From positions 20,212,001-20,276,000 of the forward strand of contig CM060734.1 in the NCBI GenBank assembly GCA_030704615.1: a stretch of 64,000 nt of DNA, given 5' to 3'. The stretch comes from Takakia lepidozioides. Lineage: Eukaryota > Streptophyta > Takakiopsida > Takakiales > Takakiaceae. Each line of letters opens with the position of its first letter. Positions within the stretch are counted from its first letter, which is position 1. Under the pieces are notes generated by a model that saw only the letters and a list, made by a program, of their open reading frames with translations, searched no databases and was not told the origin of the DNA. Positions 31,236 through 44,367 of the stretch are shown here, piece after piece. A program made the translations under genes and the position numbers.

Positions 31236-32899
31236 GGTTGGAAGGAGTCTCCCCTATGAAATAGAAACCAATTATGAGACAATTGCATGGGTGTGAGATT
31301 GTCATTCATGCATAACTAAGTTCCTCAGGGTTGAGGCTTGTGCCTTAAAATCTCTCTGGCAGTGAGTACAAGAAGTCATTCCTCCTTGCCTTGGGCCCAG
31401 CCCCAGTGAACCACGTGATTAACTTCTGGCATCCGGAAGAGAAAAGGTGTTTGGCTGACTACAAATGAGTGCTAGGAAGTTTGATGAGGAGGGCCTTAGA
31501 AGTCCTGTGGCTCTCTTCCCTCTTCAGGGTTCAAGTGGTGATTGCTTATATACCACTTATCTTCCCCACCTTCAGCCCAAGTTGAAGTTGCCAACTCCTT
31601 AGGTTCCCTTATGGAGGGCATCAACCTCTTCATGTAGATCTTCTGGTGGGGCTAACCTGGAGACTCTCAGAATCGGCTCCAAGCTCAGGATTCAATCTGG
31701 GCTTCAGTGGTATAAGGAAAGAATGGAAGAACTGCACAACTTGCCATCATTTGAAAAAGCAGTGGCATCCATCCTGGAGGAAGGCGCACAGAGGAATTTC
31801 AAGGCTCTCAGGTGTTACAACCAACATCGAAAGGCAGGATGTCAAGCATTTCAACTGTCTGCAGATCAAATGGGTCAATCGATCAATTCTATGACATCAG
31901 AATTTACTGTGGAGAAGAGCCAACATTCATGGACCAGTCGAGCTGCACATAGTGACACCAGTTGGTTTCAACAGAGCTAGCGTAAGTGCCTCCATCACCT
32001 CTCCTCTTTGTGACGAGGTTTGCACTACCTCTTGTTTAGAGGATGGCACTACCCTGGACTGGCCACACTTGACACACTCCGGCCCCTCGTATTGACATTC
32101 GCTACACAAATTTTTCACCAAGGAACTTCAAATTAATATACTACTACTACTATTACTACTAACAAGAAAAGAGTGAAAAGAAATTTAGAGTCAGACCAAT
32201 CTTTTGCAATCTCGGCCATGGTTGCCTTTTTCTTCTGTGATGTGTGGAGTAGACTTGATGCTTCATCCTTCCCATGAGCAGTGGCCTGTAGCCACCACAG
32301 AAACATGACGAGACATAGATAAGTATGAGACAGCATGCCTCTCAATATGTCTCACACTCATGTCCCTTTCTTGGCAAGTCATTGGGCTAGATGGTTGACT
32401 CACTACAAATATGTATTGATGTTGCTGGAAATTCTGAAATTCTCTTCCAAAACTTGAGAGAGGGAGGCATGAAAAAAGCTCTTCCACATGCAGACTTTTT
32501 GCACCTTCACAGCCGTCCCTGATCGAGTCATACACTGATTTGACTGAACCCCCTGCAAAGAAACTTGTTGTGGTAGGTTACCTCCAACATACAATTGGGC
32601 CAAACTTTGCACCATTGCACGACCTCCTTCCTGAAAGCAGTCAAAGAGACCCAGAAAGAAAAGATGGATTGAGAAAACATCTACTGACATTGATATTGGT
32701 GTGTATAAGTGAGACCCAAACTACCTCCCTAGTGGCGATACCTCTTGTTAAGTGTGAGATAGTATCTCAGCCCCAACACTAATCAAGCTTATCGAGGAAG
32801 ATGAAACCTCTTAAGTTGTAAACTTAACAAAAGATGTACTTAATGGTGGTCGGGCTCAGAATTATGCCAAGAGCAACTCAAGAATATTGGCAAGAGTTA
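31236..32899. other. Spacer, possibly holding 3' exons of the LRRIQ1-like gene
   Basis: No domain could be identified. A (TAC/TAG)n microsatellite lies at about 32138-32160. Minus-strand frames near 32263-32690 have exon-like borders (CTTTCAG before GAAGGAGG) but no recognisable product. Confidence 0.3.
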
Positions 32900-34461
32900 T
32901 CAACATGAAACCTTTGAAATTGATTGGGAGTCACTGTACTGGTTTACTGCAGGAATACCCAAGTTTTCTTTCTCAGAATTCTGCATCTTAAACTCGCTTT
33001 CTAGATCGAGTAGCAGAGGTGTCTGTGTATCTTCCGCCTCTGTAAAATTCTCTGTAGGTGGGTCCACTTTTGGTCTTTGAGGCATGGCCATATCAACGCC
33101 CTTGCCAGAATCATGCCCTGTATTTTTCCCCTCCATTAAATCTTTAGGTTGGATGTCAACTCCTGACGTGCAATCAACTTCTGTGTTCTCAACTGCCTTT
33201 GTCCCCAGCAGCCATTTAGACACAGCACTACCGTTACCCTTAAGTCCGTCTCCGGCGACTACGAACTTATCTTCAAAGAAGGAGCAATCGATTGAAAACT
33301 CACTCTCAGCGACTGCAACATACTCATAGTCATCATCATCAATGTACTGTAATCTTGACAATGCTATCTGGAATCTGTGTCTCGTAGCGCAGCCCCTCCA
33401 GAGTGCCTGAATTTTTGTCACAGATCTGATATTTACCCTTCTTTCAAGAGCGCTTCGACGTAAACATGGAAGAAGGCCACTTTTTCTCAATTTTTGTCCC
33501 TTCCAAACTGCCTGCAACACATTTGCTTTACTACTGTAAATAGAGAACATCTGTCATCCATCACCTATTCCCCCCTGCATTCCTTTACAGAAATGAAATG
33601 GTACCTTTAGAGAAAGAAAAAGATTCCCGGGGTCCATTGAGTACCTTAAGAGGGGATTATCCCAAGCCAGTGCTGTTTTTAAGCACTTAGACAGTGGTGG
33701 CTTATGTCCACGCCGAAACATATTCCTCACAAATTAAGACTGCCCACAACAAAACATTGTGTTTTCTATTGCTTTGATAGCTCAGCTAGGATATATCTTC
33801 TTGCAAACATAATAATGTTCACTGCGACAGAGCTATGGCAATGTACACTGTATGCACTGATGGTCCAGTAGCGCGGGTCAAAGGCTATGCCATCTGTTGT
33901 TTGAACAGGAGCATCAACCAGTACATACGACAGATGTCCAATGGCACTAATCAGGACAAACTCCTTAGTGCCCATTTCAACATATCCTCTCATAGAGACA
34001 AAGTCTCAATTTGTGAATTCTTGCTTAGCTTTCAATTGAAAATTTTGTGCACAAGAAAGGGAATCGCTCTTGAGTATAGCTAGCAGCCTACTTGTGTACT
34101 TTAAAACTGGTTACTTGATTTACTATACACATACAGGAAATGAGAGGTCCATACTACACACACTTTTGTAAGGAGTCTAGTCAGTGTGCATGATTTGACT
34201 TGCCTGGATCTTGCATGTGGCATAACATCTCTTCAATTCCTCTGCCAGTAGGTGTTCTTCTCTAATGGCCTTCTCTTTCTCAACAATTTGTCTGAGACTC
34301 TTGCTCTTTCGCCTGGCTAACATGCGCCTTGCCATAGCTTGCAAACACACGACCCTCTTTTGTTGGATCTTGATTTCCTTTCTATAATCAGTGCTCCCAT
34401 TGTATACCTCTTTGTACCTACTTGCATCATACTCCAAGTGGTCCCATAAACACCAATCCAT
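32900..34461 (-). CDS. LRRIQ1-like C-terminal IQ-motif exons
   Basis: The exon about 34461-34196 holds RVVCLQAMARRMLARRKSKS, an IQ-like motif in a basic helix. The exon about 33550-32900 holds SVTKIQALWRGCATRHRF, a clear IQ motif, and then DDDDYEYV with SIDCSFFED, the acidic segment that follows the last IQ motif in this family. The frame ends at TAA (32900-32902), which may be the natural stop or intron read-through. Confidence 0.65.
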
Positions 34462-34488
34462 GGCACAAGCCCCATCTCTGTCTTTCTG

Positions 34489-36520
34489 TCAATTGGGTTC
34501 CCTTGTTGAGGGTTCCAGACTGGCTCTGGTACCTTGAATATGCAATGGATCTTTCCTTGAGCCTTTTTCTTTGGTTGCAGTCACAAGCTCTTTTCGATGG
34601 GCTTGACACATTTCCTGAAATGCAAGGATGTTCCAATGTGCTTCCAATTTTGGGAGCAAGAGAGGCCATGTTTCAAGATCAACCCCCTCTCCCCTGACCA
34701 TCTGGCTTCTTATGAAGGGTTTGGTTTCCACCATTTGAAAAGTTTCGACTAGCATGGACCATAAAATAGATGACTTGGCTTTACCTTGCATGACACTGTT
34801 CACACACATAGTATCTCCTAGAAGCCCAACATTCTTGGGTCCAAGGCCATCTGCTGTAGCTGATGCCCTCCCTTTGCCGATCCGACCAGAGTCTGCCACC
34901 CATTTCCTCTTTATCTCTCTAGGGTTGGCAAAGTCTAAGAAAGGGGCCTTTGCTTCTGCTGCTTTCTCTTGTAAGAACTGCACACCTACAACATCCATAA
35001 CATTTAAAAACAGAGACTTGATTGCTTTGTCCCTGGAGATTTCTTGCACTGGTTCATTGTGAAACTCTATCAACCATGGCACAGCCTCCAAAACCTTGTC
35101 CAAATGACTTCCTTGATCAGAAATTGGGTTGTCGTTCATTTGTAGCGACCGTAGGTGAGGGAAGCATGCCAGATGGCACAGTTGGGACACCTCGGATATG
35201 TTGTTGAACGAGAGATCTAGCACCTGTCCCATCTCGAATGTAAAGAATAAGCAGATGTCACATTCTATTTAAGTTATGTACTACCTGGAAATCAAAGCAG
35301 TGCTTCTTCCAACCCCTGCCATATAACTTGTTGCTCATACTACGTTCTTTGTGCGAATGCAGCAACCATGGCCTTATTGCACAAGTTGGCCATATGGCGG
35401 AGATAAACATACTCGGGTCTCTGAAAAGACAACAAGCTGAGGCTGATGATAGAAAAATGTTCAACACCAATCCCATACTGCAACCTATACTTCATCTTGC
35501 AGCCGGGAAAAGAATCTCAACCGGAAAAGGAATCTCATAGCTTACCTCAAGAGAAGGGCAACCCCACAAAGGTTCTACTACGTCAATTGAGTTGTCTTGC
35601 AGATACAGTCGTTGCAAATTTGGTAGCCATGCTCTACAAGCCAGACGTTGAATGGCATTGCCATTAAGCCAGATCTCCCTCAGTAACGCACTGCCCAGGT
35701 GGGAAGGAAGCTCAGTCAGGTTATGAAGGGATTCTAGCCCAGCAAGATCAACTAGAAAATTGTCCTTAGCTGAAATATGCTCCATAAACTCTTCACAACC
35801 GCGGAATGCCCCACTCAAGGTGGTCAGTCTGTTCATATCCACCATGAATTTTCTCAATCTTGGGCACTAACGGCCAAGATTCCCCTCCCCCAATGATGAT
35901 AAATCTTCATTTGCCAAATCCAGTTTGGCCAACCACCGCAATTAGTTTTTGCAGCAGTCTGCACTCTGCTCAAGAAGTACCCTTGTAAGTACATTACCAA
36001 TGGGTACACAGTGGCTGTCTTCAGGTTGTCCCATATGCAAACTCTCATCGTGCAATTCGTCAGCATCCCCATCTCCCTCCACATCATGCTCCAAATCCTC
36101 TTCACCCTCTTTTCCTGTTGAATCTCTAAGGTTCACAAAAGCAGTGGCTTCTGACTGACTCTTCTCACCATCACACACATCCAAACTAAGAACTCGAAGG
36201 ATGTGAGATATTGATTTCTCACAAAATTGAAGGCAACTTGTGTCCGGACGGCCCGCAGCTATGCCTGTCCTCTTCATTGCTGGTGGTCCAGGATGGGTTG
36301 TGATGTATTGTTGTTGCCATCTACTCCTAAACTTGTCAATATTGAGCCAGTTTTGCAAGACTGACTGGAGAGGAATACCCCATTGCAATACAATGGTAGG
36401 CTTTGGACCAACTGTCATGTTAAAGCCTCCCTCAGAGGCTGTAAAATGTTCCTTTTCAAGGCCCTCTGGTGAATGCACCACACCTTGCTTAGGCTGACTA
36501 TCCAAACTACAGGCACACAA
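34489..36520 (-). pseudogene. LRRIQ1-like leucine-rich-repeat exons with two in-frame stops
   Basis: The minus strand from 36520 reads one continuous frame broken by TAA (35942-35944) and TAG (35867-35869). Around them LRWLAKLDLANEDLSSL, CPRLRKFMVDMNRLTTL, LREIWLNGNAIQRL and NLQRLYLQDNSIDVVEPLWG are clear leucine-rich repeats. After the donor at 35546, the exon from 35234 continues VLDLSFNNISEVSQLCHLAC and HLRSLQMNDNPISDQG. Both stops could arise from a single C-to-T change (CAA, CAG). No splice pattern that skips both was found. Confidence 0.65.
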
Positions 36521-37894
36521 TTTTAATGCCCTCTCATTAAGCTTGGCTCTTTCACTCCCACCAGAACTTACTATTGGCTTTCCTACCTCATCAGTCTAAA
36601 AAACAACTGTCATTTCCCGCTCGAGCTTGGTGTGGTCAAGTTTTACACTCCTAGAAATAGATTGCCTCAAATGCTCTAAGATCTCAGCCCCAAGTCCAAT
36701 TTGCTCGCTCTCCACTGTCAGATAGTTCCATGTTGACATCAGAGGGTTTTTCCTGCTAATAGTTTTGACTGCGAATTTCATCATTCTTTCAGCAACTTTC
36801 AAAACCCGTTTCTGCACAACTTGCACAGCAAATGCGACCTCTGCCTCCAAGCCTAAGGAGGTCCCCTCGACCAAAAGAAGAACATACTCCTCTTTATGGT
36901 GTAGGTCTTTTCAATCCCTTTTTCACTCTTCCAACTCTCTTTTGAAACTGCACATTTAATCTACTAACAAAATCCTCCATCCCAAACCACTTGGCCTTTT
37001 GAATACTCTGCCGAAATGCACCTGGTGAGCCAGAAACCACACAGGTCTCCAATCTGCAAAGTGAGTCATGGAGAATGAGAAAACAAGAGGAAAAAGAATT
37101 AAAAGCATAACATGAACTGAAGCCACAATATAGTGGTGTCTTGTTCGTTTATGTTACTAGTGTAAACTGTGCATTTTGCATGCCAAAGAAAGCAATTGCT
37201 GCACAATCCACTGAAGGTGTTTCCTGTTTTTAAAGTGATGCCTCAAACAATCTTCAGGAATAAAATTATGGACCTCCTTCATTTTTTGTGGAAGTGGTTT
37301 CTTGTTCTACTTTGTCTCATTGGCCGTCGGGTCCCCCTGTGGACCCTTGAAGTTTTTCCCTTCCATTCTTCTCTCATCTTGTGGGCTTCCAGTTGCCATA
37401 ACAGGGTCCATAAGAAAGAGCTGAAGGTACTCGATGTTCATTGTCCTGGAGATCAGCGACACCCCACCTAAGCTGCAACACCCTACATGAATGCGCCAGA
37501 TTTTAATGGCCTGTGATCATATGGTGCAATTTGGCCAACCTTTCAATCACCTCTTTCTTTCTTGCTGCCAAGGTTGCCTCTGCAGCCACTGCCACTGTGC
37601 TCAATCCGAGCTGCCTTGCTTCGTAAATCCGCTCCTCAATGAATAGCTTCCCAGTTTCCCAACCGTCTACCACCTGCAATAGCCAGTCACTCACCCCCAC
37701 TTTTGCAGCAACAGACTCCTCTTGTACCTCGCTGGTATCTTCATCTAAGCACGGGCAGTTTACCTTCTCTGCACAAACGTCATACTCGTTCACCTCCCCA
37801 GCTTCATCCATGTGCCTCGGACCCTCAAAAACAGCTGTCTGTCTCTTCTCTGCAGCTCTGTGTATGTTCTGGGTGCAGTAGATGCACATTTGAA

Positions 37895-37985
37895 ACAATG
37901 AATGAAATGAAATTAAATAGTGCTTTATAAGGTCCGAGGAAAGCTCATAGAGCTTATGGGACAAAATGGAAGAAAACATGAGAGA
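37895..37985 (-). mobile_element. LINE family 1 3' tail in the LRRIQ1-like gene
   Basis: GAAATTAAATAGTGCTTTAT, GGAAAGCTCATAGAGCTTAT and GGAAGAAAACATGAGAG match the family tail. It lies immediately upstream (in gene orientation) of the exon ending at 37857. Confidence 0.8.
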
Positions 37986-38873
37986 CGAAACAAATCAATG
38001 ACAAGATCAACCAGCCATGGTTGTACAGAAAGAGCATGTGAACTTTGGGATGACTGATGAGCTTGGATATGTGTTCAATTCAAGTTGGTTGTCACATTGA
38101 CGACGCAAGGAGCCACTGGGGATCTGTGTGGCTGCGTGTTATCTGCAGTCCCAGGGGTTCATAGATATGGCATTCCCCTAAAACAACCACTAGGTTACCC
38201 ATTGATGACGCAAACAAATGATGGCCAAAACTTCTGACCAAATGTTCATACCTTAGGTGATGTGCATCAATTGCCATATATGCCACCCATAGCAAAGAGC
38301 CAAGCCATTGTTATTTCTTTGACAACCAGTGCAACTTATGTATTGAGTATCTTTGCCACGCCTCATACAAAACCTACCCCATCATCTATGTGAAAACAAG
38401 TACAATATGACTCATCTTCTGGGGGCTGCATGCAGAATCTGAACACATAAAAACCCTTCTATTAGCCTTCAATCCTATGACAGTAAACTGTGGAAACACG
38501 TTTAAAAACAAAGATTTGCGTGCTGAACTTTACCTGGAGCAGGACTTCAGCAACACCAATATTTTGGGCTTTTTTGACCTGTGCTTGCACTTCCGGTAGT
38601 GGCTTCAACTGGACAACCTGTTCAGCATCATGAACTAGGCTCTCTTTTCCTGTATCGAAGTCATTACTGAATCCCTCTATTGCAATGCAACCAAGTTTTC
38701 CAGCTTCAACCTTGCTTTCATTGAACTTTTGAAATTGACACTCCATCGCCATGGCTAGATTCTTTTTGGCCTGCAGTTGAAGCATATCACACATAAACAT
38801 GTATCAACAGAATCTTTGTGCATCCTAGTTGGAAAGTAGAATCTTATGTATAGTCTGCATTTTGAAGATTGAT

Positions 38874-38935
38874 GTCCCATAAGCTCTTTGAGCTTCAAGC
38901 AGACATTATAAAGTATCATTTCATTTTTCCCTCAC
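38874..38935 (+). mobile_element. LINE family 1 3' tail, opposite orientation
   Basis: GTCCCATAAGCTCTTTGAGC, then CAGACATTATAAAGTATCAT and TTCATTT form a diverged tail, 5'-truncated to about 60 bp. Confidence 0.7.
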
Positions 38936-39089
38936 CGTAGGATTGTTTTTTCAGTGTGAACTGGTCACCCAGTACTTCTGTTGCTTCTTTCTTCTTGTAT
39001 ACTAAACAACACTATCTGCCCCATCATTGCAGGTGGACTCTCATTTGCCCAAGCCATATGGCCAGCAGATACCCACACAGAGACAAGGG

Positions 39090-39300
39090 CAGGCATGAAA
39101 CAAGAAATGAGATGTACTTTATAGCGTCCACGGGACGCTCGAAGAGCTTATGGGACAAGAGGAAGGAAAAAAACAAGAGAGGGGCCACAAACAGCCCAAA
39201 AGCAACTATTGCCTGCGAGTCATGCAGGTAAGCAGACAAGCATTTCTGATCCTCGTAATGGAAGACCTCCGTGAAAGATTGAGACCCAAGTATACCAGGA
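39090..39300 (-). mobile_element. LINE family 1 3' fragment
   Basis: A tail with TTTATAGCGTCCACGGGACG and GAGCTTATGGGACAAGAGG, followed by the end of the C-terminal frame (CATGCAGGTAAGCAGACAAG; TGATCCTCGTAATGGAAGAC). Confidence 0.8.
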
Positions 39301-39420
39301 GATCTTGAAACCAGAAAGTTTATACATCCTCCAGGGCCCATGGAACAGGTAGAAAAAAAACAGAAAATACAGAGAGGGACAGAGAGACTACACGAAACAG
39401 CACCTATTCTGAAGAACTAC

Positions 39421-39573
39421 CTTGCATTTCTGACCTTCGAGCTCCTTGTATTGCTGTCGAGAGAGAAATCCTCGCACTATTTTTTGAATGAAGGTGCAAC
39501 ATCTCTCTTGCATCGTGTATTTGTACTTCTTGAAAGCCCAAGCAATTTTCAGTGCTGCTTTCTGTCTCACTCT
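39421..39573 (-). CDS. LRRIQ1-like exon with IQ motif
   Basis: The exon is bounded by acceptor GTAGCAG and donor GTAGTT. It reads KAALKIAWAFKKYKYT then CTFIQKIVRGFLSRQQYKEL. FIQKIVRGFLSRQQY is a good IQ motif (IQxxxRGxxxR), the calmodulin-binding element. Confidence 0.7.
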
Positions 39574-40279
39574 CTGCTACCCCAAAATCATAGCAAAAAC
39601 TGCAAGAGTATGAGGAGTTATCAAGAGATTTTGCTTCATCTAGGCCAGCCAAGTGAAACATGGGACATGGGAAAGTGGTACAAAATGGTGCAAAATTTGG
39701 CTTTTGCAAACAAACTCTCTCTCTCTCAAAGCTCTCAAAGCCATTTGGTCCAATATGAAAAGATTTATGTTTGTGGATGTCTCAATACAAGAGAGTAGAT
39801 ATACAAAGAGCAGTCTATTGCAGGTAGCTTTTCCTTCCACGCTCACCCATTGACGTATCTGGGTGCACTTCCTGACTTCCAGTCTATTGGCAGTGTAATA
39901 AAGGCAAAAGAGAAATTGACCAATGGTATCACTTATGAAAGCAACCCTGTCTTGCACTGCCTGCAAGAAGAATGTATATGTGGAACACAGCCAGACTTGA
40001 CGATGTCTACTTCACACACTGCTGTAGAAATGTCTCCATTAAATCTGGTGTATGTCATCCATTAGTTCTAGACTTCCATCCCAATCTGTCAGATTGAGAT
40101 CTACAGATCTGCCAATAAACTCGGAAGAGCAATACCGCCTCAAACTTCTGAATCAAAACTGACTCCCTTTCCTTCTGTCTCCTTGATTCCTGCAGCAGCA
40201 GATAGACAAGTAGAGTAAAAAGCATCAGACACAGGCACATTCATCACGTGTCTCACCTATTCAACCAAATGTTGAAGGG

Positions 40280-40345
40280 AAATCGAAATGAAATGAAATG
40301 GTATGGTACTTTATAACGTCCGTGGAAAGCTCAAAGAGAGGGAGG
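40280..40345 (-). mobile_element. LINE family 1 3' tail
   Basis: GAAATGAAATGAAATGGTAT, then CTTTATAACGTCCGTGGAAA and GCTCAAAGAG. Confidence 0.75.
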
Positions 40346-41261
40346 AGGGATCCTGAACATAATCAGAGATGTTTCCACCAGTTCAGCCACCTACTTAGGC
40401 AGACATTAATGCATGCCTTTCACCGAATTCTGTTAAAGGTGTCTGGTTCAAGCTAACACTGTCCATGAAGGAAAAGTGGTTTCCCGGAGTTGAACTTCCA
40501 ACACATATCTCCTTTCAAAGCACAATAGAAGCCAAGATCTGTGGAATGTCCTTGGCCTCATAAGGAAGACTCACTGGGTGTTTCTAGAGCATTAAGCTTT
40601 GGCCTATTTGCACATTGTCCTGTATCCTTTGATGAAGTGATAACTAATGCATTAAGAAGGTATGAATAAGTCAGGAATCATACAGTTTCCTTTTCAAATA
40701 TCCTCCAGATATTGGTCAAGAGAGCTGCAGCACTAGTTTCCGACTCCAATTCCAATTCCTCCCTTTCCTGTTGCTGCACAAACAACCTACTCTCCACCCT
40801 CACAGCTCCCAGTCAAGAAACCTGAATCTTACAGCAGTCAACCACCATCATTATAAACAGTGATGAGATTATTGTGAATCAATTCTTCACACCTTTCTGA
40901 CATACTACTTGTCACAGTGTCTCTTCAAGATGAAGAGCTTGTGTGCCCGCCTCCCTTTTCATTTCTCATTAGTAAAGGGAGTCAATTGAGTTTTCACTTC
41001 TCTAAATAGATGATGGTGACTTGGAATGGACACATTTTTACTCTTTACTTACATGCCACATATAGCACTTGCTGTGACATGACCAAGAGCATTATATCCA
41101 TGTAACTCCAGACTAAGCTGCAGACTTAACATTTGAGAACGAGGAGACCACTTCCAAGAAAAGAGAAGCTTTTTTGGTCCTGAGTAGAAGTTAGAAAGGG
41201 TATTTCTCCCCCCCCCCTCCCTCTTGAAGGCAAATCTGTAAACCCATCTACTCACCAATGA

Positions 41262-41350
41262 GATGGAAATGAAATGAAACGTTACTTTATAACGTCCGTG
41301 GAAAGCCCAAAGAGATTATGGGATAAGAGAAGGCATGAAACAAGAAAGGG
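41262..41350 (-). mobile_element. LINE family 1 3' tail
   Basis: GGAAATGAAATGAAACGTTA, then CTTTATAACGTCCGTGGAAA, GCCCAAAGAGATTATGGG and GGCATGAAACAAGAAAG. Confidence 0.75.
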
Positions 41351-42965
41351 AAGAAATCAAATGAAAAGATAAAAAAGGGATAAAAGGGAAGAAAGGGAAA
41401 CCTTCACAGAACATTGGAAAGACATTAAAACAAATATACTGCAACCTTGTATCTTAGAAGATCAATTCCAGAGTACAAGACAGTTCAACCATTTCTTAAA
41501 TAGCAGCAACTAGGTACACAGACTGACCCCTGATATGACAAAAAACATTACCCCATAAATATGTCCGAGTAAGACAATTTCCCATCAAAGAGATGAAGTT
41601 CTTCTGTAATGTCTAGCAAATCCAAGAGGAAAAGTTTATGTTTGTTTGGCCACTCCTCCCACATGAAGTACTTTTGAAATTGCAAACGCTGCATTTCATC
41701 CTCCAGTAGTCATTGCCTCCGTTGCTATTGGTTCAATACTTAAGGATCAACCTACTGTTATTTGCATTCAGAGCAAAAGAGAGATAGGGTTGTATGTTGC
41801 ATGACAAGTAGAGAAACTGTAATAAGACAAATGACTAGAACATGAATCTTCTTGCACTCAAAAGGAGGACTTGAAGGGTTGGAAAGACCGTTTCACGTCA
41901 AACTGGACAATTGATAAAATAGGAATGTTTACAATATTCAATGCTTAAAGTACATCCTCAAGAATTCCCTCTGCGTTGGTGCATTACTATAAGTCCAAAA
42001 ACTCACTGCGCTCTTGTTTCTCGATCTTGTTCAAGGGCAGCCAGCTTCTTTGCTTGGTCGATTTGGAGTTGATCCTACATTCCCTCTGCACTTTTCTCAG
42101 AAACTCAACTATCTAGCATTTGAGTTCCCAAGAAAAAGAAAACAAGCTCTTGCCTTTGCAAATAAACACGCATAGCTTAAGGTTACAGAACTTCATTCTG
42201 TCCTTCTCGAACTTGAAGCAACAGAACATGCTCCAGTGTATATCTCCCACATCAATTGTAATGTACTCGAACAATGTGTAAGGCTTCCAACCTTAACATA
42301 CTATCATCAAAGTAGCTTGAATCCAACATGCAAAAGTCATTTCCTGTGACAGGTGGATACACATGACCATAAGCTTTCACAAGCAGAGGCTTGGAACAAG
42401 AATTAGTTCTCATCCCCATAGGCCTTACTAGGTCTAGGGAAAAAATGATTGGAAAACATTCGTAATTACTCAGGAGCTCAAAATGTGAATACCTACATTG
42501 AGAAATTGCTGCTTTTGTGCTACAAGGGCCAGTTGTCTCCCTGCTTCCTCATTCTGACGTTGCTGCTCGCTTTCTCTGGCTCTCAATCTTAGCTGTTCCA
42601 TCGCCATGAACTCCTCAACAAGTCTTGCCCTTTGTCTTGACAAACAACTGACAAAGAACTGAGATTGTCTTCCTCCAAAATTATGCAATCATTAAGCTCA
42701 GGTTTCTTCTCATTGAGCTTCATGCAACCTTGTGTCTCTACTTTGTCCTTCCCTGCTGCAAACCCTTCAATTACCTTGGGCTTAAGGTTCCCAGCTTTTG
42801 TCTGTCATATGCATAAGAATCTTACTTGGTAGAGGTCCCAACTATACAACTATACAACTATCAGTGGCATCCTGCAGAATTCCACCTTGAAAAAATACCT
42901 GATATTGGTGTGGAGGACGTAATCCCATCTTGCATGCTTTCTTTGCTATCCATACTGTCCTTTAC

Positions 42966-44166
42966 ACGCTGGTTGTGTTGACTGGGGCATGGCACACAAG
43001 CGGCGTCCCTTTCTTTCAGTTGGAGGTGAGTTTACCACCAGATTCATTGTAGGTTTCACCTGGCCAAGGATCTCACTCAGATGCTGTGAATCAGGTTTAT
43101 GACCACTGCTAGGTCTCTTGTTTATATATCGCCAGTCAATCCAAAGGCTATCCCAAACCCTCCTTTCAAATTCTTCCTTCGATTCCTCCACTAAGGGCTT
43201 TCCAGGAGCTTCACTTTGATTTCCCTTCTGTGAAGCAGTTTGCTTTTCCTTGTCTCCTTTAGTACAGTCACCGGTGCTGTTTCTACTGTCGTTTTTATGG
43301 GCCAGATTATCACACGATTGTCCCAAGGTTCTGCTTTCAGACTGCTGCATAGTTTGAATTGATATGACCTCTTTAATGGTCTTCCTTCGCAATTCATTTT
43401 GCATCTCCTTGTGACTTCCCTTTTCCTTTCCCTTTTCTTCTTGCAGATTTGAACCATGCACAAGAACACCCCTTGCACCATCATTTTTATTCTCTATTAT
43501 TTGTAATTGAATGGGTGGTTCTCGACTTGTATTATAATCTAAATCTTCAACTGATAGCCCGAAATTCTCCCTGATGTCGTCTTCCTCAGAGCGCGCCCCT
43601 GTCTCAAGCTGGGTACCATCACATCCTTCTGCACTGGTGTCAAGGCATTCGGTATTGCGTTTCAAGGTAAAGTCCACTGCTCTATCGGACGGTGCAATCA
43701 ACTCCATTTGCCGCCCTCCAGTGGAATTCAAGGATGTCTTATAACTTCCTAAATCTTCTAACCCCTCTCCTGCGTTGCTTGACGTCATACTTACTACAGA
43801 CACTTTATCAGACGTATCTGGAAGTGACAATGTGGCGGTACCCTTTTTCGCCACCGAGTGCTGGTCGTGATGGAATGAACTGTCACAATGCAACTCTATT
43901 CTTTCTGAACGGCAGTTCTTTTCAGGGTCATGCAGATGGATTGTAGGAATCTGTTGGAGGGCTTCAGGAACATTGTGCTCAATACTCTTGCTGATACGCC
44001 GACATGTTGCCAAGCTGTTCATTTCCTCAAGAGTGTCGTCAAAAGCCCTGAGCCTTGCTTCTTGTATCCGCCACCTATCTAGGAGCATCCGCAATCCGCC
44101 GCCTTCAGTGTCTTGCATCTCCTCCACGTTTTTGTCCATCTCTGCAGGTGTGACTGGTTGCGACAT
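42966..44166 (-). CDS. LRRIQ1-like first exon, disordered N-terminal region
   Basis: Starts MSQPVTPAEMDKNVEEMQDT and runs about 400 codons to a GTAAAG donor. It is rich in Ser, Glu, Gln and Asn with no domain. A short helix (LLDRWRIQEARLRAFDDTLE) near the start and EEFERRVWDSLWIDWRYINK near the end are the most ordered parts. The start fits: an ATG with no upstream similarity, and the opposite flank is the start of another transposon. Confidence 0.6.
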
Positions 44167-44367
44167 GATGACCCGTCGATACACACAAAAATTCACGATG
44201 TTTCTCTCAAGAAGCGAAGAACTTGTCAACTGTGTGATCCAGATGAGCACAGGAAGTCACAGCCACAGGTAAGATAACAACCAACCAATTAAGCTTCAGA
44301 TCCTCAGATTCCATCAAGAACTGGAAGCCGCCTGTTCAAGTGCTTCCCTCTATGCAATCCTCCTTTC

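Larger units (their letters stand above)
32900..44166 (-). pseudogene. LRRIQ1-like gene (leucine-rich repeats, IQ motifs, coiled coil), probably disrupted
   Basis: A multi-exon minus-strand gene. From the ATG at 44166 it encodes a long disordered N-terminus, charged coiled-coil exons, an IQ motif, a helical region, leucine-rich repeats, then two more IQ motifs and an acidic DDDDYEYV segment. This order fits LRRIQ1, a leucine-rich-repeat and IQ-motif protein linked to cilia in animals; IQ motifs bind calmodulin. Likely exons: 44166-42966, 42647-42497, 42074-42007, 40773-40684, 40189-40105, 39573-39421, 38770-38534, 37857-about 37500, about 36857-36596, about 36520-35546, 35234-34489, 34461-34196 and 33550-32900. 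In the LRR exon, TAA (35942-35944) and TAG (35867-35869) interrupt the frame. LINE tails sit in at least five introns. Confidence 0.65.
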
